Source of the DNA: Chloroflexi bacterium B3_Chlor | GTDB lineage: Bacteria > Chloroflexota > Anaerolineae > UBA7937 > B3-Chlor | Reading direction: 5' to 3' | Assembly: GCA_005223035.1 (NCBI GenBank) | Contig: NJBK01000013.1 | Location: 1 to 62,756, forward strand | Length of the DNA: 62,756 nt | Shown here: in pieces, positions 42,561 to 50,919 of the stretch | How positions within the stretch are numbered: the stretch's first letter is position 1 | Layout of the letters: every line of letters starts with the position of its first letter | Translations under genes and position numbers: made by a program | The notes under the pieces: generated by a model | The model's database searches: none | Seen by the model: only the letters and a program-made list of their open reading frames with translations | Told to the model about the DNA's origin: nothing

Positions 42561-43402
42561 GAACGTTTTCCCTTCTTTTTCTTCCCAGTCACCTCGAGGA
42601 TCTCATCGGCCGACACCTCAACTGTCACCTCGTTTGGTAGCTCGACGGTCACTGTTTGTTTCAGGGCGTTCACGGCTTTCACCTCTCCAGAACCATAGCT
42701 GGTTCTGACCAGCTCTCGAATCTGGGGCAGCGTTTTCTTCACTTCCTGATAGTACTCGTCTTCGTAGGCCAGGCAGCATAAGAGTCGGCCGCAAACCCCT
42801 GAGATCTCGGAGGGGTTCAGCGATATGTCCTGCCGCTTGGCCATCCTGATGGACACCGGGTTGAACTCCTGCATGAAAGTGGCGCAGCAGAGAAGCCTTC
42901 CGCACCGTCCCACGCCTCCCATCAACTTGGCCTCATCTCGCACCCCCACCTGGCGCAACTCCACCTTCGTCTTGAGAGTTTTGCGCAGCTTCTGGACAAG
43001 CTCGCGAAAATCTACTCGCTTCTCGGAGACGAAGTACACCAAGAGATGGCTGCCGTCATAGTTGTATTGGGCCCGCAGCAGCTTGATAGGTAACCCGCTT
43101 GCGCTCACCTTTTCCTGACAGCGGGCCAGCGCCTCCTTCTCACGGAGACGGTGACATTCCATTTGAACTAGGTCGAGGGGTCTGGCTCGTCGCTCCACAG
43201 GCTTGAGCGTTTCCCTCGCTATATCCTTTGGGATCTCTTCAAGCACGCTGGCCACGCGTCCCACTTCCTGCCCGCGGCTGGTCTCCACGACGACATATTC
43301 GCCAGCTTTGAGATCCTCAAGGCCTGTGGCGTCAAAGTAGTATATCTTTCCAACCTCTCTGAAACGAATACCTACAACTCTTGGCACGGTTTGTCCTCTC
43401 AA
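42557..43402 (-). CDS. PSP1-domain protein (YaaT/RicT-like)
   Basis: A 281-residue cytoplasmic protein. It has the PSP1 sequence VVETSRGQEVGRV, the central RVDFRELVQKL, and two CGRLLCC motifs that in RicT-type proteins bind an Fe-S cluster. It commonly lies next to holB, as here, where its start overlaps the holB stop by four bases. In Bacillus, RicT helps RNase Y and sporulation signalling; the role here is open. Confidence 0.9.
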   Translation of the reverse strand: MRGQTVPRVVGIRFREVGKIYYFDATGLEDLKAGEYVVVETSRGQEVGRVASVLEEIPKDIARETLKPVERRARPLDLVQMECHRLREKEALARCQEKVSASGLPIKLLRAQYNYDGSHLLVYFVSEKRVDFRELVQKLRKTLKTKVELRQVGVRDEAKLMGGVGRCGRLLCCATFMQEFNPVSIRMAKRQDISLNPSEISGVCGRLLCCLAYEDEYYQEVKKTLPQIRELVRTSYGSGEVKAVNALKQTVTVELPNEVTVEVSADEILEVTGKKKKGKRS

Positions 43403-44409
43403 GCGCTGTCTGACGGTAGGTCTAGCATCAGAACCTCGAGGGCCAGACGAGGGTTAACGTTGAGTTCCAGTTGGTGCTTCGTCCTCCTTATGGCATCGAT
43501 AACCCCAACTATGTCCTTCAGATCATGTTTCGCGGCCTGTTCCTCTAGAGCGGGACCAAGATCGACATTGCTTATCATCTCCGGACAGCCACTCCGTATG
43601 AGCAGCAGGTCTCTCCACCACCCCAACCACAGCTCCAGTGTCTCTCTCACCGAGCCAGCTCTACGGCTCAAGTGCTCTGCATAGTGCAGACGATCAATGC
43701 GTCCCATCCTGGGTAGCAGAGCGAGTTGCCGCAACGTATCGTCTCGCTGTTTCAACACCGTGTCGTCTTGAGCGGTGGCTATGGCCCAACCCATTCTCCC
43801 GCTACTCAGCCTAGCCAGCAGGCTGGATCGCTCTTCATCCACCTTGTACCGGGCCCGCAACTCTTTTTCAATGAGGTTGGTGGGTACCTGCCGGAGGCCG
43901 AACATCTGGCAGCGGGACACGATGGTGGGTAGCAGCGAGCGCGCATCGCGGGCGGTCAGAATGAGGACCGCATGCGACGGCGGTTCTTCCAGAGTCTTCA
44001 GCAGAGAATTGGCAGCCTCGCTGGTCATGTCGTCCGCATCCCTGATGATGAAGACCTTCCTTTGCCCTTCGAAGGGTTTCAAGCTTGCCTGCTCCCGAAG
44101 GCTCCTGATGGTCTCTATCCGCAGCGCCCTCTGTTGTGCAGGCGTTTCCTCGCGGAGAAGAGCCTGATACTCGAGGTCGATCATCCGGACATCTGGGTGG
44201 ATGCCTGCGCTGATCTTTCGGCAGGGCGCGCACTGCTGGCAGGGCCTCTCCAGCTGGTCGCAGTTCAGGGCTTGAGCCAGGTTCAAAGCCAGTGTCGTCT
44301 TGCCGACCTGCGGAGGCCCAGTGAAAAGGCAAGCGTGGGATACTCTCCCTTGGGCAATGCTATTGCCTAGGAGTGTTACTACCCAATCGTGACCAGTGAT
44401 CTGCCACAT
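43399..44409 (-). CDS. holB: DNA polymerase III, delta' subunit
   Basis: Clamp-loader subunit. The 336-residue product starts with an AAA+ domain: LFTGPPQVGKTTLALNLAQALNC, zinc cysteines CDQLERPCQQCAPC, VFIIRDADDMTSEAANSLLKTLEEPP and TIVSRCQ. The degenerate Walker A (GPPQVGKT is intact here) and lack of a tau-like extension distinguish it from dnaX. ATG 44409. Confidence 0.92.
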   Translation of the reverse strand: MWQITGHDWVVTLLGNSIAQGRVSHACLFTGPPQVGKTTLALNLAQALNCDQLERPCQQCAPCRKISAGIHPDVRMIDLEYQALLREETPAQQRALRIETIRSLREQASLKPFEGQRKVFIIRDADDMTSEAANSLLKTLEEPPSHAVLILTARDARSLLPTIVSRCQMFGLRQVPTNLIEKELRARYKVDEERSSLLARLSSGRMGWAIATAQDDTVLKQRDDTLRQLALLPRMGRIDRLHYAEHLSRRAGSVRETLELWLGWWRDLLLIRSGCPEMISNVDLGPALEEQAAKHDLKDIVGVIDAIRRTKHQLELNVNPRLALEVLMLDLPSDSA

Positions 44410-44432
44410 TCCGTGAACCTTTCGTTGAATAC

Positions 44433-44461
44433 ATTATACATATAGGATATGCTTTATGCAA
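44433..44461 (-). promoter_or_regulatory. Promoter of the holB-PSP1 unit
   Basis: Minus strand: TTGCAT (44461-44456), 17 nt, TATAAT (44438-44433). Confidence 0.7.
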
Positions 44462-44588
44462 TTGAATCGCGACTCGTCTAGCTGGGTAAGACTAGGGTGC
44501 TCTCCAAGCGAATCCACAGGGGCAACATCGCCAGTCCCGAGCACATTTCCAGTGAGGGTGGCTTCAGACTAGAATGCGGTGTGCAGAG

Positions 44589-46481
44589 ATGAAGAGAGCT
44601 TGTATGCGGCATCTGTTGATGTACCCGACCTTGATCTGTCTGTGCGCCCTGGTAGGCCCAATGCTCCTGGGCTGTCGGCCGGCAGTCGTACCTCGTTGGC
44701 AGCTAGCGAGCGATGGCATCAGGCGCCAAAGCGAAGTTATCCAGGTAGCCATAGCTCCCGATGATCCTCAGAGCTTGTACCTGGTCACTTATGAGCCCGC
44801 TGGGCTCTACCACTCAATTGATGGCGGGACTTCTTGGGAACGTCACGCCGGGGGGCTGGAAGGGGTCACCGTGCTATCCCTAGCCCTCGACCCTCTCGAC
44901 AGCCAGACCCTCTACGCGGGAACGGTATCCGGTGGCTATCGGAGCGCCGATGGCGGGAAGACTTGGCAGCATATGCCCAACCTTCCAATATCCCATATCT
45001 ACGCTCTGACTCTCGCACCTGAGGGGCATACCATCTACGTAGGAACTGAAGGCCTGGGCGTCTACATGTCTGATGATGGTGGTGTGTCATGGAGACGTAC
45101 GGGACTACAGGGAGCGTCAGTCCTCTCTCTGACCGTAGCTCCCAGTGGGACCATCTATGCCGGGACCTCACGTGATGGGATCTGGGTCAGTAGTGATGGC
45201 GGCGTCCAATGGCAGGTAGCGGCCGCGCCGCTGGACGAAGCTAATGTCCCCAATTTGGTCGTGACAAATGAGGGCACTGTCTGGGCCTTAGCCGATGGCA
45301 CTCCATGCCTCAGCTACGATGAGGGTAAGACGTGGCGATCAGCGGGGCCGCCCGGATTTGAGGGCGTGTCTATGGCTGTCGAGCGACAAGTGGGTCGGGT
45401 TATTTATGTTGCCGGGCGGATGGGGGAGATCGCGGTCAGTCGCGACGGCGGTGTGACCTGGCAGGTAACAGGAGGCGAACTATCGCATACTGACATCATC
45501 TGCCTTGCTGTGCACTCCCAAGAGCCCAATACCGCCTATCTGGGTACCAAGGGTGACGCCCTGTACAAAACGACTGACGGAGGACTTACTTGGCTGTCCA
45601 CCAGTAACAATGTGGGAAAACGGGTAGTTAGTGCTCTCGTCAAAGACCTTCATCATCCCAGAACGTTGTACGCCGGGACCTTGCATGGGGTTTACAAGTC
45701 GGACAACGGTGGCGATAGCTGGTCTTTCCTGACCGGAGAGGCGGATGCACTGTATGTTCAAGCGTTGGCCGTGGATCCCCACGAGAGCGGCGTCATCTAT
45801 GCTGGGGCTGACAACGGGGTTTACATAAGCCGCGACGGTGGTAGGTCGTGGATGCGGGGCAGCTGGGCCCTGGGAAACCTGACCATCTTCAGCCTGACCA
45901 TCGACTCTGAAGATCACAATACGGTCTATGCAGGCAGCTGGGGCAATAACATCCTACGCACTACTGATGGTGGGAGGAGCTGGGAACCAATACATCACGG
46001 ACTGGAAACCCTCTCAGTATACTCCTTCGCCATCCATCCCATCAAGCCGCGGGTGCTATACGCAGGGACGGTAGAGGCGATGTACAAGAGTACCGATCGG
46101 GGAGAATCCTGGCGGCGCCTGGAAGCGATGCGTGACGGGATCACTACTTTCGCCCTGGCGATAGACCCTACTGACCCCGCCTTGGTTTATGCCGGCACTA
46201 CGGATGGAGTTTACCAGAGTACTGATGGGGGCGAGACTTGGGCGTCCAGGCAGGAGGGTATGGGGCAGGTCACGGTTACGGCGTTAGCTGTGCACGCCAC
46301 TGGTTCTGGCGCTCTCTATGCGGGCACTGAGCATCGGGGGCTCTTCTACAGTGCCGATGCTGGCGAGCACTGGATACCTTGGGGGCTCGCGGGCATGAGC
46401 ATCTACGCCATAGTGATAGATGAGACAGAGGGAGCCATGTGGGTGGGGACGGACAGTGGGGTATTCCGCCACGGACCTTGA
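44589..46481 (+). CDS. Asp-box (BNR/sortilin-type) beta-propeller lipoprotein
   Basis: About 630 residues. A signal peptide ends in the lipobox LLGC. I count 13 Asp-box motifs of the form SxDGGxTW (for example HSIDGGTSW, RSADGGKTW, VSRDGGVTW, RSTDGGRSW-like and QSTDGGETW), each followed by a YAGT or similar strand, so the exported part is one or two large propellers. Related proteins include Ycf48-like and sortilin-like folds. ATG 44589 is used; ATG 44574 (inside a TAGAAT box) and 44604 are alternatives. Function unknown, probably binding at the cell surface. Confidence 0.82.
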   Translation: MKRACMRHLLMYPTLICLCALVGPMLLGCRPAVVPRWQLASDGIRRQSEVIQVAIAPDDPQSLYLVTYEPAGLYHSIDGGTSWERHAGGLEGVTVLSLALDPLDSQTLYAGTVSGGYRSADGGKTWQHMPNLPISHIYALTLAPEGHTIYVGTEGLGVYMSDDGGVSWRRTGLQGASVLSLTVAPSGTIYAGTSRDGIWVSSDGGVQWQVAAAPLDEANVPNLVVTNEGTVWALADGTPCLSYDEGKTWRSAGPPGFEGVSMAVERQVGRVIYVAGRMGEIAVSRDGGVTWQVTGGELSHTDIICLAVHSQEPNTAYLGTKGDALYKTTDGGLTWLSTSNNVGKRVVSALVKDLHHPRTLYAGTLHGVYKSDNGGDSWSFLTGEADALYVQALAVDPHESGVIYAGADNGVYISRDGGRSWMRGSWALGNLTIFSLTIDSEDHNTVYAGSWGNNILRTTDGGRSWEPIHHGLETLSVYSFAIHPIKPRVLYAGTVEAMYKSTDRGESWRRLEAMRDGITTFALAIDPTDPALVYAGTTDGVYQSTDGGETWASRQEGMGQVTVTALAVHATGSGALYAGTEHRGLFYSADAGEHWIPWGLAGMSIYAIVIDETEGAMWVGTDSGVFRHGP

Positions 46482-46550
46482 TGATGGCTCGTCTGCAGCG
46501 GACTCGGATGGAGGGTCGTGTCGGAGCCAGAGCAGCCTGGGGAAGTGGGA

Positions 46551-48059
46551 CTAGCGAAGGCGTAGGAGCCGCAGGTTCCGGAACTGGAGACTCTCGAACT
46601 GTGCGCGAGGGTGTTGGTACAGGGGTAGACGGGGGCTGGCGGCTATCTCAATAGTGTTCCGTCCGGGTTGTAGCAGGTCGGAGGGAATTCTCAGGAAAGC
46701 GATGCTCCAGCTGGACGCGAAGTCCAGCTTGCCCCGCAGAGGTATGGCTACGGGGTCGAGAGGTTGTCCGTTGATGGTGACCAGATTGCCTTGCTCCTCT
46801 ACCTGCATGATCTCCATAGTCAGCTGCCAGCTGTCTTCACCCGGCTCGTCAAGGTAGAAGTCACCTCTCCACCGACGACAGGGGGCGTGCCCGCCGTAGA
46901 TTCGCGCCCAGTGAGGGTGAAAGGTGTCCACATCGCCCAAGCGAATGATGACGTCTGGAGAGAGGATTTGCACCTCCCTCTCCTCAGCCAGAGCCGGGAC
47001 ACCGACTCTGGGTATGCGCCGCTTTGGCATCTGCGCCAGAGCGACATAGGCTGGATGAGGATTGTATTCATCATCGACAATACTGTAGCCCCACTTCTCG
47101 TCATCCGGCTGCAGCCCGGCGCTCAGGTTCCACACGACGACCAACTCCAGCCAGGGACAATCGTGCTTGGCCCTTTCGAAGGCGCCTACGAGATAGGAAG
47201 CTTGTTGTTCCTTGCTCACTTTGAGCCATGATTGCTGCTCATCCGCGGCTGATGTGGTCCAGCCTACCTCGGTGGCCCAGACCGGCTTGTGCACATCCCC
47301 GTTGCTGAGCATGATCTCTCGCAGGTCCAGTAGGCGAGCGAAGTTGCGTCCCTGGTGGGCGTGGCGTGGGTCATCCGGTGGATATGCAAAACCGTACGGA
47401 TGAGCCCCCAAGACGTCGAAACCTTCTTTGGCGCCGGCGTCGTACATCGCTTGCAGGTAGATGCGGTCATCTAGCGCGCTCTTGTCCACGCGGTTGGTAG
47501 GCGCCAGGCCCGCACTGACCACCAGTGCGGCGGGGTCGGTCTGCTTGACTGCGGAATAGCCTCGTCGCAGCAGCTGCACATAGTTCTCCGCGTCCGGAGG
47601 CTGGCCTCCCCATTCCTGTGCCAGATTGGGCTCGTTCCAGATGATGTAGGCTCGAACACGCCCCTGATATCGCTGCGCGACTTGAGAGACAAAGGAAGCG
47701 TAGGCGTTCGCGTCGAAGGGCAGTCCATCTACGCTAGGCGACAGAGCCCAGTCTGGAGGCTGATCGACGCGGACGACGAGATTCAGTCCGTAGTACTGGC
47801 ATGCCCGAACCACCGCATCTGGATACTCCCAGAAGTACTCCCCGGGCAGCGGTTCGATCTCGGACCAGTTGAAGAGTTGTACGACCCAGCCGCAGTCAGC
47901 CTCGTCAATCATCGACAAGGCTATGTCGTCGGCGCGTACCGTATGTATGCCGCACATCGGTCCGCTTCCGATCCGTGTGCCGAGAAGGACGCCCACGAGC
48001 AGTGCCGTCATCGCCGCGAGCGAACTCCACACTGGCCTGGGTGATGGTACCGCTCTCAT
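46551..48059 (-). CDS. Secreted or anchored glycoside hydrolase-like TIM-barrel protein
   Basis: A 502-residue protein with an N-terminal membrane segment (about 12-32). The catalytic barrel resembles clan GH-A (GH39/GH5-like): the acid/base glutamate in IIWNEPNLAQEW and the nucleophile glutamate in VWATEVGWT. The C-terminal 130 residues look like a beta-sandwich module. ATG 48059 has GGGAG about 8 nt upstream; longer in-frame starts run through the promoter region. The substrate cannot be told. Confidence 0.8.
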   Translation of the reverse strand: MRAVPSPRPVWSSLAAMTALLVGVLLGTRIGSGPMCGIHTVRADDIALSMIDEADCGWVVQLFNWSEIEPLPGEYFWEYPDAVVRACQYYGLNLVVRVDQPPDWALSPSVDGLPFDANAYASFVSQVAQRYQGRVRAYIIWNEPNLAQEWGGQPPDAENYVQLLRRGYSAVKQTDPAALVVSAGLAPTNRVDKSALDDRIYLQAMYDAGAKEGFDVLGAHPYGFAYPPDDPRHAHQGRNFARLLDLREIMLSNGDVHKPVWATEVGWTTSAADEQQSWLKVSKEQQASYLVGAFERAKHDCPWLELVVVWNLSAGLQPDDEKWGYSIVDDEYNPHPAYVALAQMPKRRIPRVGVPALAEEREVQILSPDVIIRLGDVDTFHPHWARIYGGHAPCRRWRGDFYLDEPGEDSWQLTMEIMQVEEQGNLVTINGQPLDPVAIPLRGKLDFASSWSIAFLRIPSDLLQPGRNTIEIAASPRLPLYQHPRAQFESLQFRNLRLLRLR

Positions 48060-48146
48060 GCCAGTCTCCCTCGCATGGTCTGAGCTATTGTACCACACGC
48101 AAGCGCTCCCGCGAAAGACGCTGATCCTTTCCATGAGATGGAGGCA

Positions 48147-48177
48147 AATCTTTAAGGTAAGGGCCCCAATCTTTAAG
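48147..48177 (+). repeat. Two direct repeats upstream of an orphan gene
   Basis: AATCTTTAAG occurs at 48147-48156 and 48168-48177. The starts are 21 nt apart, two helical turns, and the second ends where the -35 of the next promoter would be. This fits an activator or repressor pair of sites. Confidence 0.5.
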
Positions 48178-48196
48178 CTGCAGTTGGCCTGATCTG

Positions 48197-48205
48197 TGGT
48201 ATAAT
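48197..48205 (+). promoter_or_regulatory. Extended -10 promoter for the orphan gene
   Basis: TGG followed by TATAAT (48200-48205). No good -35 is found, consistent with regulation through the direct repeats upstream. Confidence 0.6.
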
Positions 48206-48245
48206 CTTGGCAATCACGACTGCTACAGAAATGCGCGTCTAACGA

Positions 48246-48551
48246 GTGGATCCGGACGTGCATTGGCACTTCTCTTCGGCATTTGATGATCTGTCTCTGG
48301 AGATGCTGGTGGTCGTCGAAGACAACCCATTGGCTGAAGAGTTCGTCTGCTTTTGCCTGGAACGGCGCGGCTACAAATGGCCCGAACTATATGATGAAAT
48401 GTGCCGGGTAGCCAGCCACCGCCTGTTCAGAGGCATGGGCTACACGGAACTGCAGGATCAGGGTGTCTCCTTGAGCCTAGCCAACATGAACAAGCTGGCG
48501 ACTCTGGCTGAGACGCTGGCTTCCTCCCCCAACTGCCTCCAAGTGTCTTAG
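48246..48551 (+). CDS. Unrecognised small protein
   Basis: A 101-residue protein that I do not recognise. The GTG at 48246 follows a clear promoter but has no strong Shine-Dalgarno; ATG 48303 (reading MLVVVEDNPLAEEF) is an alternative. The sequence is mixed alpha/beta, with FVCFCLERRGYKWPELYDEMCRVA in the middle and no membrane segment. Codon use resembles neighbouring genes. It stands alone between divergent genes. Confidence 0.6.
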   Translation: MDPDVHWHFSSAFDDLSLEMLVVVEDNPLAEEFVCFCLERRGYKWPELYDEMCRVASHRLFRGMGYTELQDQGVSLSLANMNKLATLAETLASSPNCLQVS

Positions 48552-48580
48552 GCTCCACGGTCTCCATTCCGAGACACCCC

Positions 48581-48609
48581 TTGCCGGACTGCATTGCTGA
48601 TGGTATAAT
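48581..48609 (+). promoter_or_regulatory. Promoter of the DedA gene
   Basis: TTGCCG (48581-48586), 17 nt, TGG-preceded TATAAT (48604-48609), an extended -10. Confidence 0.8.
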
Positions 48610-48650
48610 GGGCTCGTCATTCGGGCATTCACCACAAGGAGGATATTCCA

Positions 48651-49310
48651 TTGGAAGCCATCGAGCACCAGATAGTGCTATTCCTACAGAACCTGATACA
48701 GACTATCGGCTGGGCTGGCATCGTGCTGGCAATGGCCATCGAAAGTGCGTGTGTTCCGTTGCCCAGTGAAGTAACGATGCCCTTGGCGGGCTGGATGCTG
48801 ATCCAGGCCAAGGGTTTGTCTGTCTTGCACACGTTTTGGGCGGGCTGGTGGGGCGCTGTGGGTTGTACCATCGGTTCAGTATTCACCTACTGGGTCGGCG
48901 CCAAGGGAGGACGCCCATTTCTCGAGAAGTACGGCAAGTATTTCCTTGTTCGCGCTCATGACATTGAGGTTGCCGACAGGTGGTTCAGCAAGTATGGCGA
49001 GCATACTGCTTTCTTCTCGCGCCTGCTGCCCGTCGTTCGCACCTTCATCTCGCTGCCAGCCGGCATAGCCCGCATGAACTTCATCAAGTTCACCGTGTGG
49101 AGCTTCGTAGGCTCTTTCATATGGTGCTGGGCCCTGGGTTGGGGTGGATACGTTCTTGGCGCGCATTGGGAGAGGGTGCGGGATCTGATGCGTCCCTTCG
49201 ACATACCGATCGTGATCATAGTAGGGGTCGCAGGCGGCGTCTTCATCTATCGTCGGTTGAAGACGAGAAGACAGGAATCGGTGACCATCGGAGCGAAGGA
49301 GACAGAGTAG
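48651..49310 (+). CDS. DedA-family membrane protein
   Basis: A 219-residue multi-pass protein of the DedA/SNARE-associated family: ESACVPLPSEVTMPLAG near the N-terminus, FSRLLPVVRTFISLPAGIARM and WSFVGSFIWCW. DedA proteins act in lipid-carrier (undecaprenyl phosphate) recycling and membrane homeostasis. The TTG start is fixed by AAGGAGG 7 nt upstream. Confidence 0.9.
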   Translation: MEAIEHQIVLFLQNLIQTIGWAGIVLAMAIESACVPLPSEVTMPLAGWMLIQAKGLSVLHTFWAGWWGAVGCTIGSVFTYWVGAKGGRPFLEKYGKYFLVRAHDIEVADRWFSKYGEHTAFFSRLLPVVRTFISLPAGIARMNFIKFTVWSFVGSFIWCWALGWGGYVLGAHWERVRDLMRPFDIPIVIIVGVAGGVFIYRRLKTRRQESVTIGAKETE

Positions 49311-49316
49311 GCAGAA

Positions 49317-50276
49317 GTGCAAACCTCGATCAGGGTGTCTTCGGGCACCGCCGGCGTACTGGGTCTGCTTGATGGGCGTCTTGACGCCCCCCCTACGACT
49401 GCGTATCTAATGGTGGGGGGGCGTTGTCGTCGTACCTGCGCTTTCTGTGCTCAAGCTAGCGATAGTAGGGCTTCGGCAGCTGCGCTTTCCCGGGTGAACT
49501 GGCCCTCTTGGAGGGAGGATCAGGTGCTGGCTGCGCTGGAGGAAGCGTACTTGAGTGGCAAGATAGAGCGATGCTGCTTGCAGGTCACGGTGAGTCCCGG
49601 ATACCTGCAACGCGTCAAGGCAATAGCCACTGGCGTCTGTAAGCAGATTCCTCTAGGCGCTTCTGTGGTTGCTGACGTCGGTGAGGTGGGCGCGCTACTG
49701 GAAGCGGGGCTGGATAGAGTTGGTCTGAGCCTGGACGCCGTCAACGAGGAGATCTATCAACGGGTCAAGGGAGGGGATCTGAGTGCGGCGATGAGTGTGC
49801 TCGAGGAAGCGGCGCACCGGTACCCCGGTCGCATCGTGACCCATCTGGTGGCTGGATTGGGCGAGAGCGAGGAGGAGATGGCGCGGATGATGGCGCGCCT
49901 GCAGAACTGGGGGGTTACAATTGCGCTCTTCGCCTTCACGCCAATCCCCGGCACGACGATGGCAGGTGAGCCTCCACCGCCAGTGGACAGCTACCGGCGC
50001 ATCCAGACAGCCCAGTACTTTATTGTGCGGGGCTTGGCGAGTGTTGAAGATTTCGCCTTCTCGCGGCAGGGCAGGATTGTGTCTTACGGCCTTCCGGACT
50101 ACGAACTCAGACAAATCCTGAGCGATGGGAAAGCGTTCGAGACCTCGGGCTGCCCGGGCTGCAATCGTCCTTACTACAACGAACCCCCCAGTGGCCCTTT
50201 GTACAACTACCCCCGCTCTCTGACTCACGACGAGGCGCAGCGGGCCCTTGACGCAGCACTGTCAGGCCCACTTTGA
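49317..50276 (+). CDS. Radical SAM protein, biotin-synthase-related (COG2516-like)
   Basis: A 319-residue radical SAM enzyme. The 4Fe-4S cluster motif is CRRTCAFC (C-x3-C-x2-C, about residues 37-44) and the C-terminus has CPGCNRPYYNE, a second likely cluster or metal site. I remember this pattern from COG2516 'biotin synthase-related' proteins, some of which are the LipS2-type lipoyl synthase subunit; that reading is tentative. GTG start 6 nt after the DedA gene. It lies just upstream of tRNA-Sec. Confidence 0.75.
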   Translation: MQTSIRVSSGTAGVLGLLDGRLDAPPTTAYLMVGGRCRRTCAFCAQASDSRASAAALSRVNWPSWREDQVLAALEEAYLSGKIERCCLQVTVSPGYLQRVKAIATGVCKQIPLGASVVADVGEVGALLEAGLDRVGLSLDAVNEEIYQRVKGGDLSAAMSVLEEAAHRYPGRIVTHLVAGLGESEEEMARMMARLQNWGVTIALFAFTPIPGTTMAGEPPPPVDSYRRIQTAQYFIVRGLASVEDFAFSRQGRIVSYGLPDYELRQILSDGKAFETSGCPGCNRPYYNEPPSGPLYNYPRSLTHDEAQRALDAALSGPL

Positions 50277-50309
50277 AGAAGTAATGCTCCACAGAGGAGC
50301 GGATCACTC

Positions 50310-50338
50310 TTGACCGGGCTGCGAAAAGGGGGTATTAT
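50310..50338 (+). promoter_or_regulatory. Promoter of tRNA-Sec
   Basis: TTGACC (50310-50315), 17 nt, TATTAT (50333-50338). The predicted start is a few bases before the tRNA. Confidence 0.75.
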
Positions 50339-50349
50339 TAGGAGTAGAT

Positions 50350-50445
50350 GGGGGTGGTTGAGGCCTGGTGGTCTCCGCGGTCTTCAAAACCGTTGATGGG
50401 TAGCGACGAGCTAGCCATGGTGGGTTCGACTCCCATCCACTCCCG
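50350..50445 (+). tRNA. selC: tRNA-Sec (anticodon TCA)
   Basis: Reads UGA as selenocysteine. The 96-nt sequence folds as a tRNA-Sec: an eight-pair acceptor (GGGGGTGG with CCACTCCC), two-base linker, six-pair D stem with four-base loop (GAGGCC-TGGT-GGTCTC), anticodon loop CTTCAAA in a GCGGT/ACCGT stem, a long variable arm (TGGGTAGC...GCTAGCCA), a five-pair T arm (GTGGG-TTCGACT-CCCAT) and G73. CCA is not encoded. All are bacterial tRNA-Sec features. selA, selB and selD are not in the window. Confidence 0.95.
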
Positions 50446-50492
50446 CTCTGCAGATGGTGGTTGCTGAGCCAGGACCGAGCTGAGTACGGCAC

Positions 50493-50521
50493 TTGCATTC
50501 TCACGGAGTGTGGTATAGAAT
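50493..50521 (+). promoter_or_regulatory. Promoter of the Moco-riboswitch-controlled operon
   Basis: TTGCAT (50493-50498), 17 nt, TAGAAT (50516-50521). The predicted start near 50528 is about 20 nt before the first riboswitch. Confidence 0.75.
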
Positions 50522-50547
50522 AGCATAGGAAACTTAACAAGGAAGGT

Positions 50548-50656
50548 CATCTCTCCGACCCAACGGGCCTGGGGGCGAGTGAGCCTATGGGCGTTGGGCG
50601 ATAGGGCGTAGCTGGAAACGGCTACACCTCCCGTGCTTGGAAAGGAGAAGGGCGAT
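50548..50656 (+). promoter_or_regulatory. Moco-type riboswitch, copy 1
   Basis: A leader with the blocks TCTCCGAC (50552), GGGCCT, CTGGAAACGGC (50612) and CCTCCCGTGCTTGGAAAGGA (50627-50646), which match the Moco RNA motif as I remember it. A 21-nt 3' block is identical to copy 2. It is followed by an intrinsic terminator. Confidence 0.8.
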
Positions 50657-50670
50657 AAGCAGCCATTGTG

Positions 50671-50706
50671 ACGGCGTCCACCACTTTCCAGGTGGACGCC
50701 GTTTTC
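50671..50706 (+). terminator. Terminator after riboswitch copy 1
   Basis: ACGGCGTCCACC (50671-50682) pairs perfectly with GGTGGACGCCGT (50691-50702) around an eight-base loop, then a run of four T. This is the likely transcription-control platform of copy 1. Confidence 0.88.
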
Positions 50707-50743
50707 GTTGGCGTCCTCCAATCGATCAGCTAGAGAGTTCGGG

Positions 50744-50852
50744 CAAGTCTCCGACTCATTGACCCTAAGGGCCAAGGCCTACGGGCTATGGGCGACAGGG
50801 TGCGGCCGGAAACAGCCGTGCTCCCGTGCTTGGAAAGGAGACCTGGGCCGAT
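50744..50852 (+). promoter_or_regulatory. Moco-type riboswitch, copy 2
   Basis: Same block order as copy 1: TCTCCGAC (50748), GGGC repeats, CCGGAAACAGC (50807) and the 3' block at 50821-50841, identical to 50628-50648 in copy 1. There is no terminator directly after it; a small hairpin (GATGTG with CACATC) and the SD-masking stem at 50883 follow. Confidence 0.8.
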
Positions 50853-50882
50853 GTGGGTATTCCTTCACATCAGTCCCATCTA

Positions 50883-50919
50883 CTCCTTTCGGACGGGGCA
50901 CAGGATAAAGGAGGTGATG
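50883..50919 (+). promoter_or_regulatory. Possible SD-masking hairpin downstream of riboswitch copy 2
   Basis: CTCCTTT (50883-50889) can pair with AAAGGAG (50907-50913). The latter is the core of AAAGGAGGTGAT (50908-50919 region), a nearly full-length anti-SD complement. The wtpA ATG lies 74 nt further, so this SD would serve either a very short leader ORF (ATG 50917, 10 codons) or no ORF at all. Confidence 0.4.

Noticed and set aside
50340-50349. tRNA-Sec 5' end at AGGAGTAG or GGAGTAGA
   Set aside because: Those pairings leave A-C mismatches and a 12-base linker before the D stem; GGGGGTGG at 50350 gives the standard tRNA-Sec shape.
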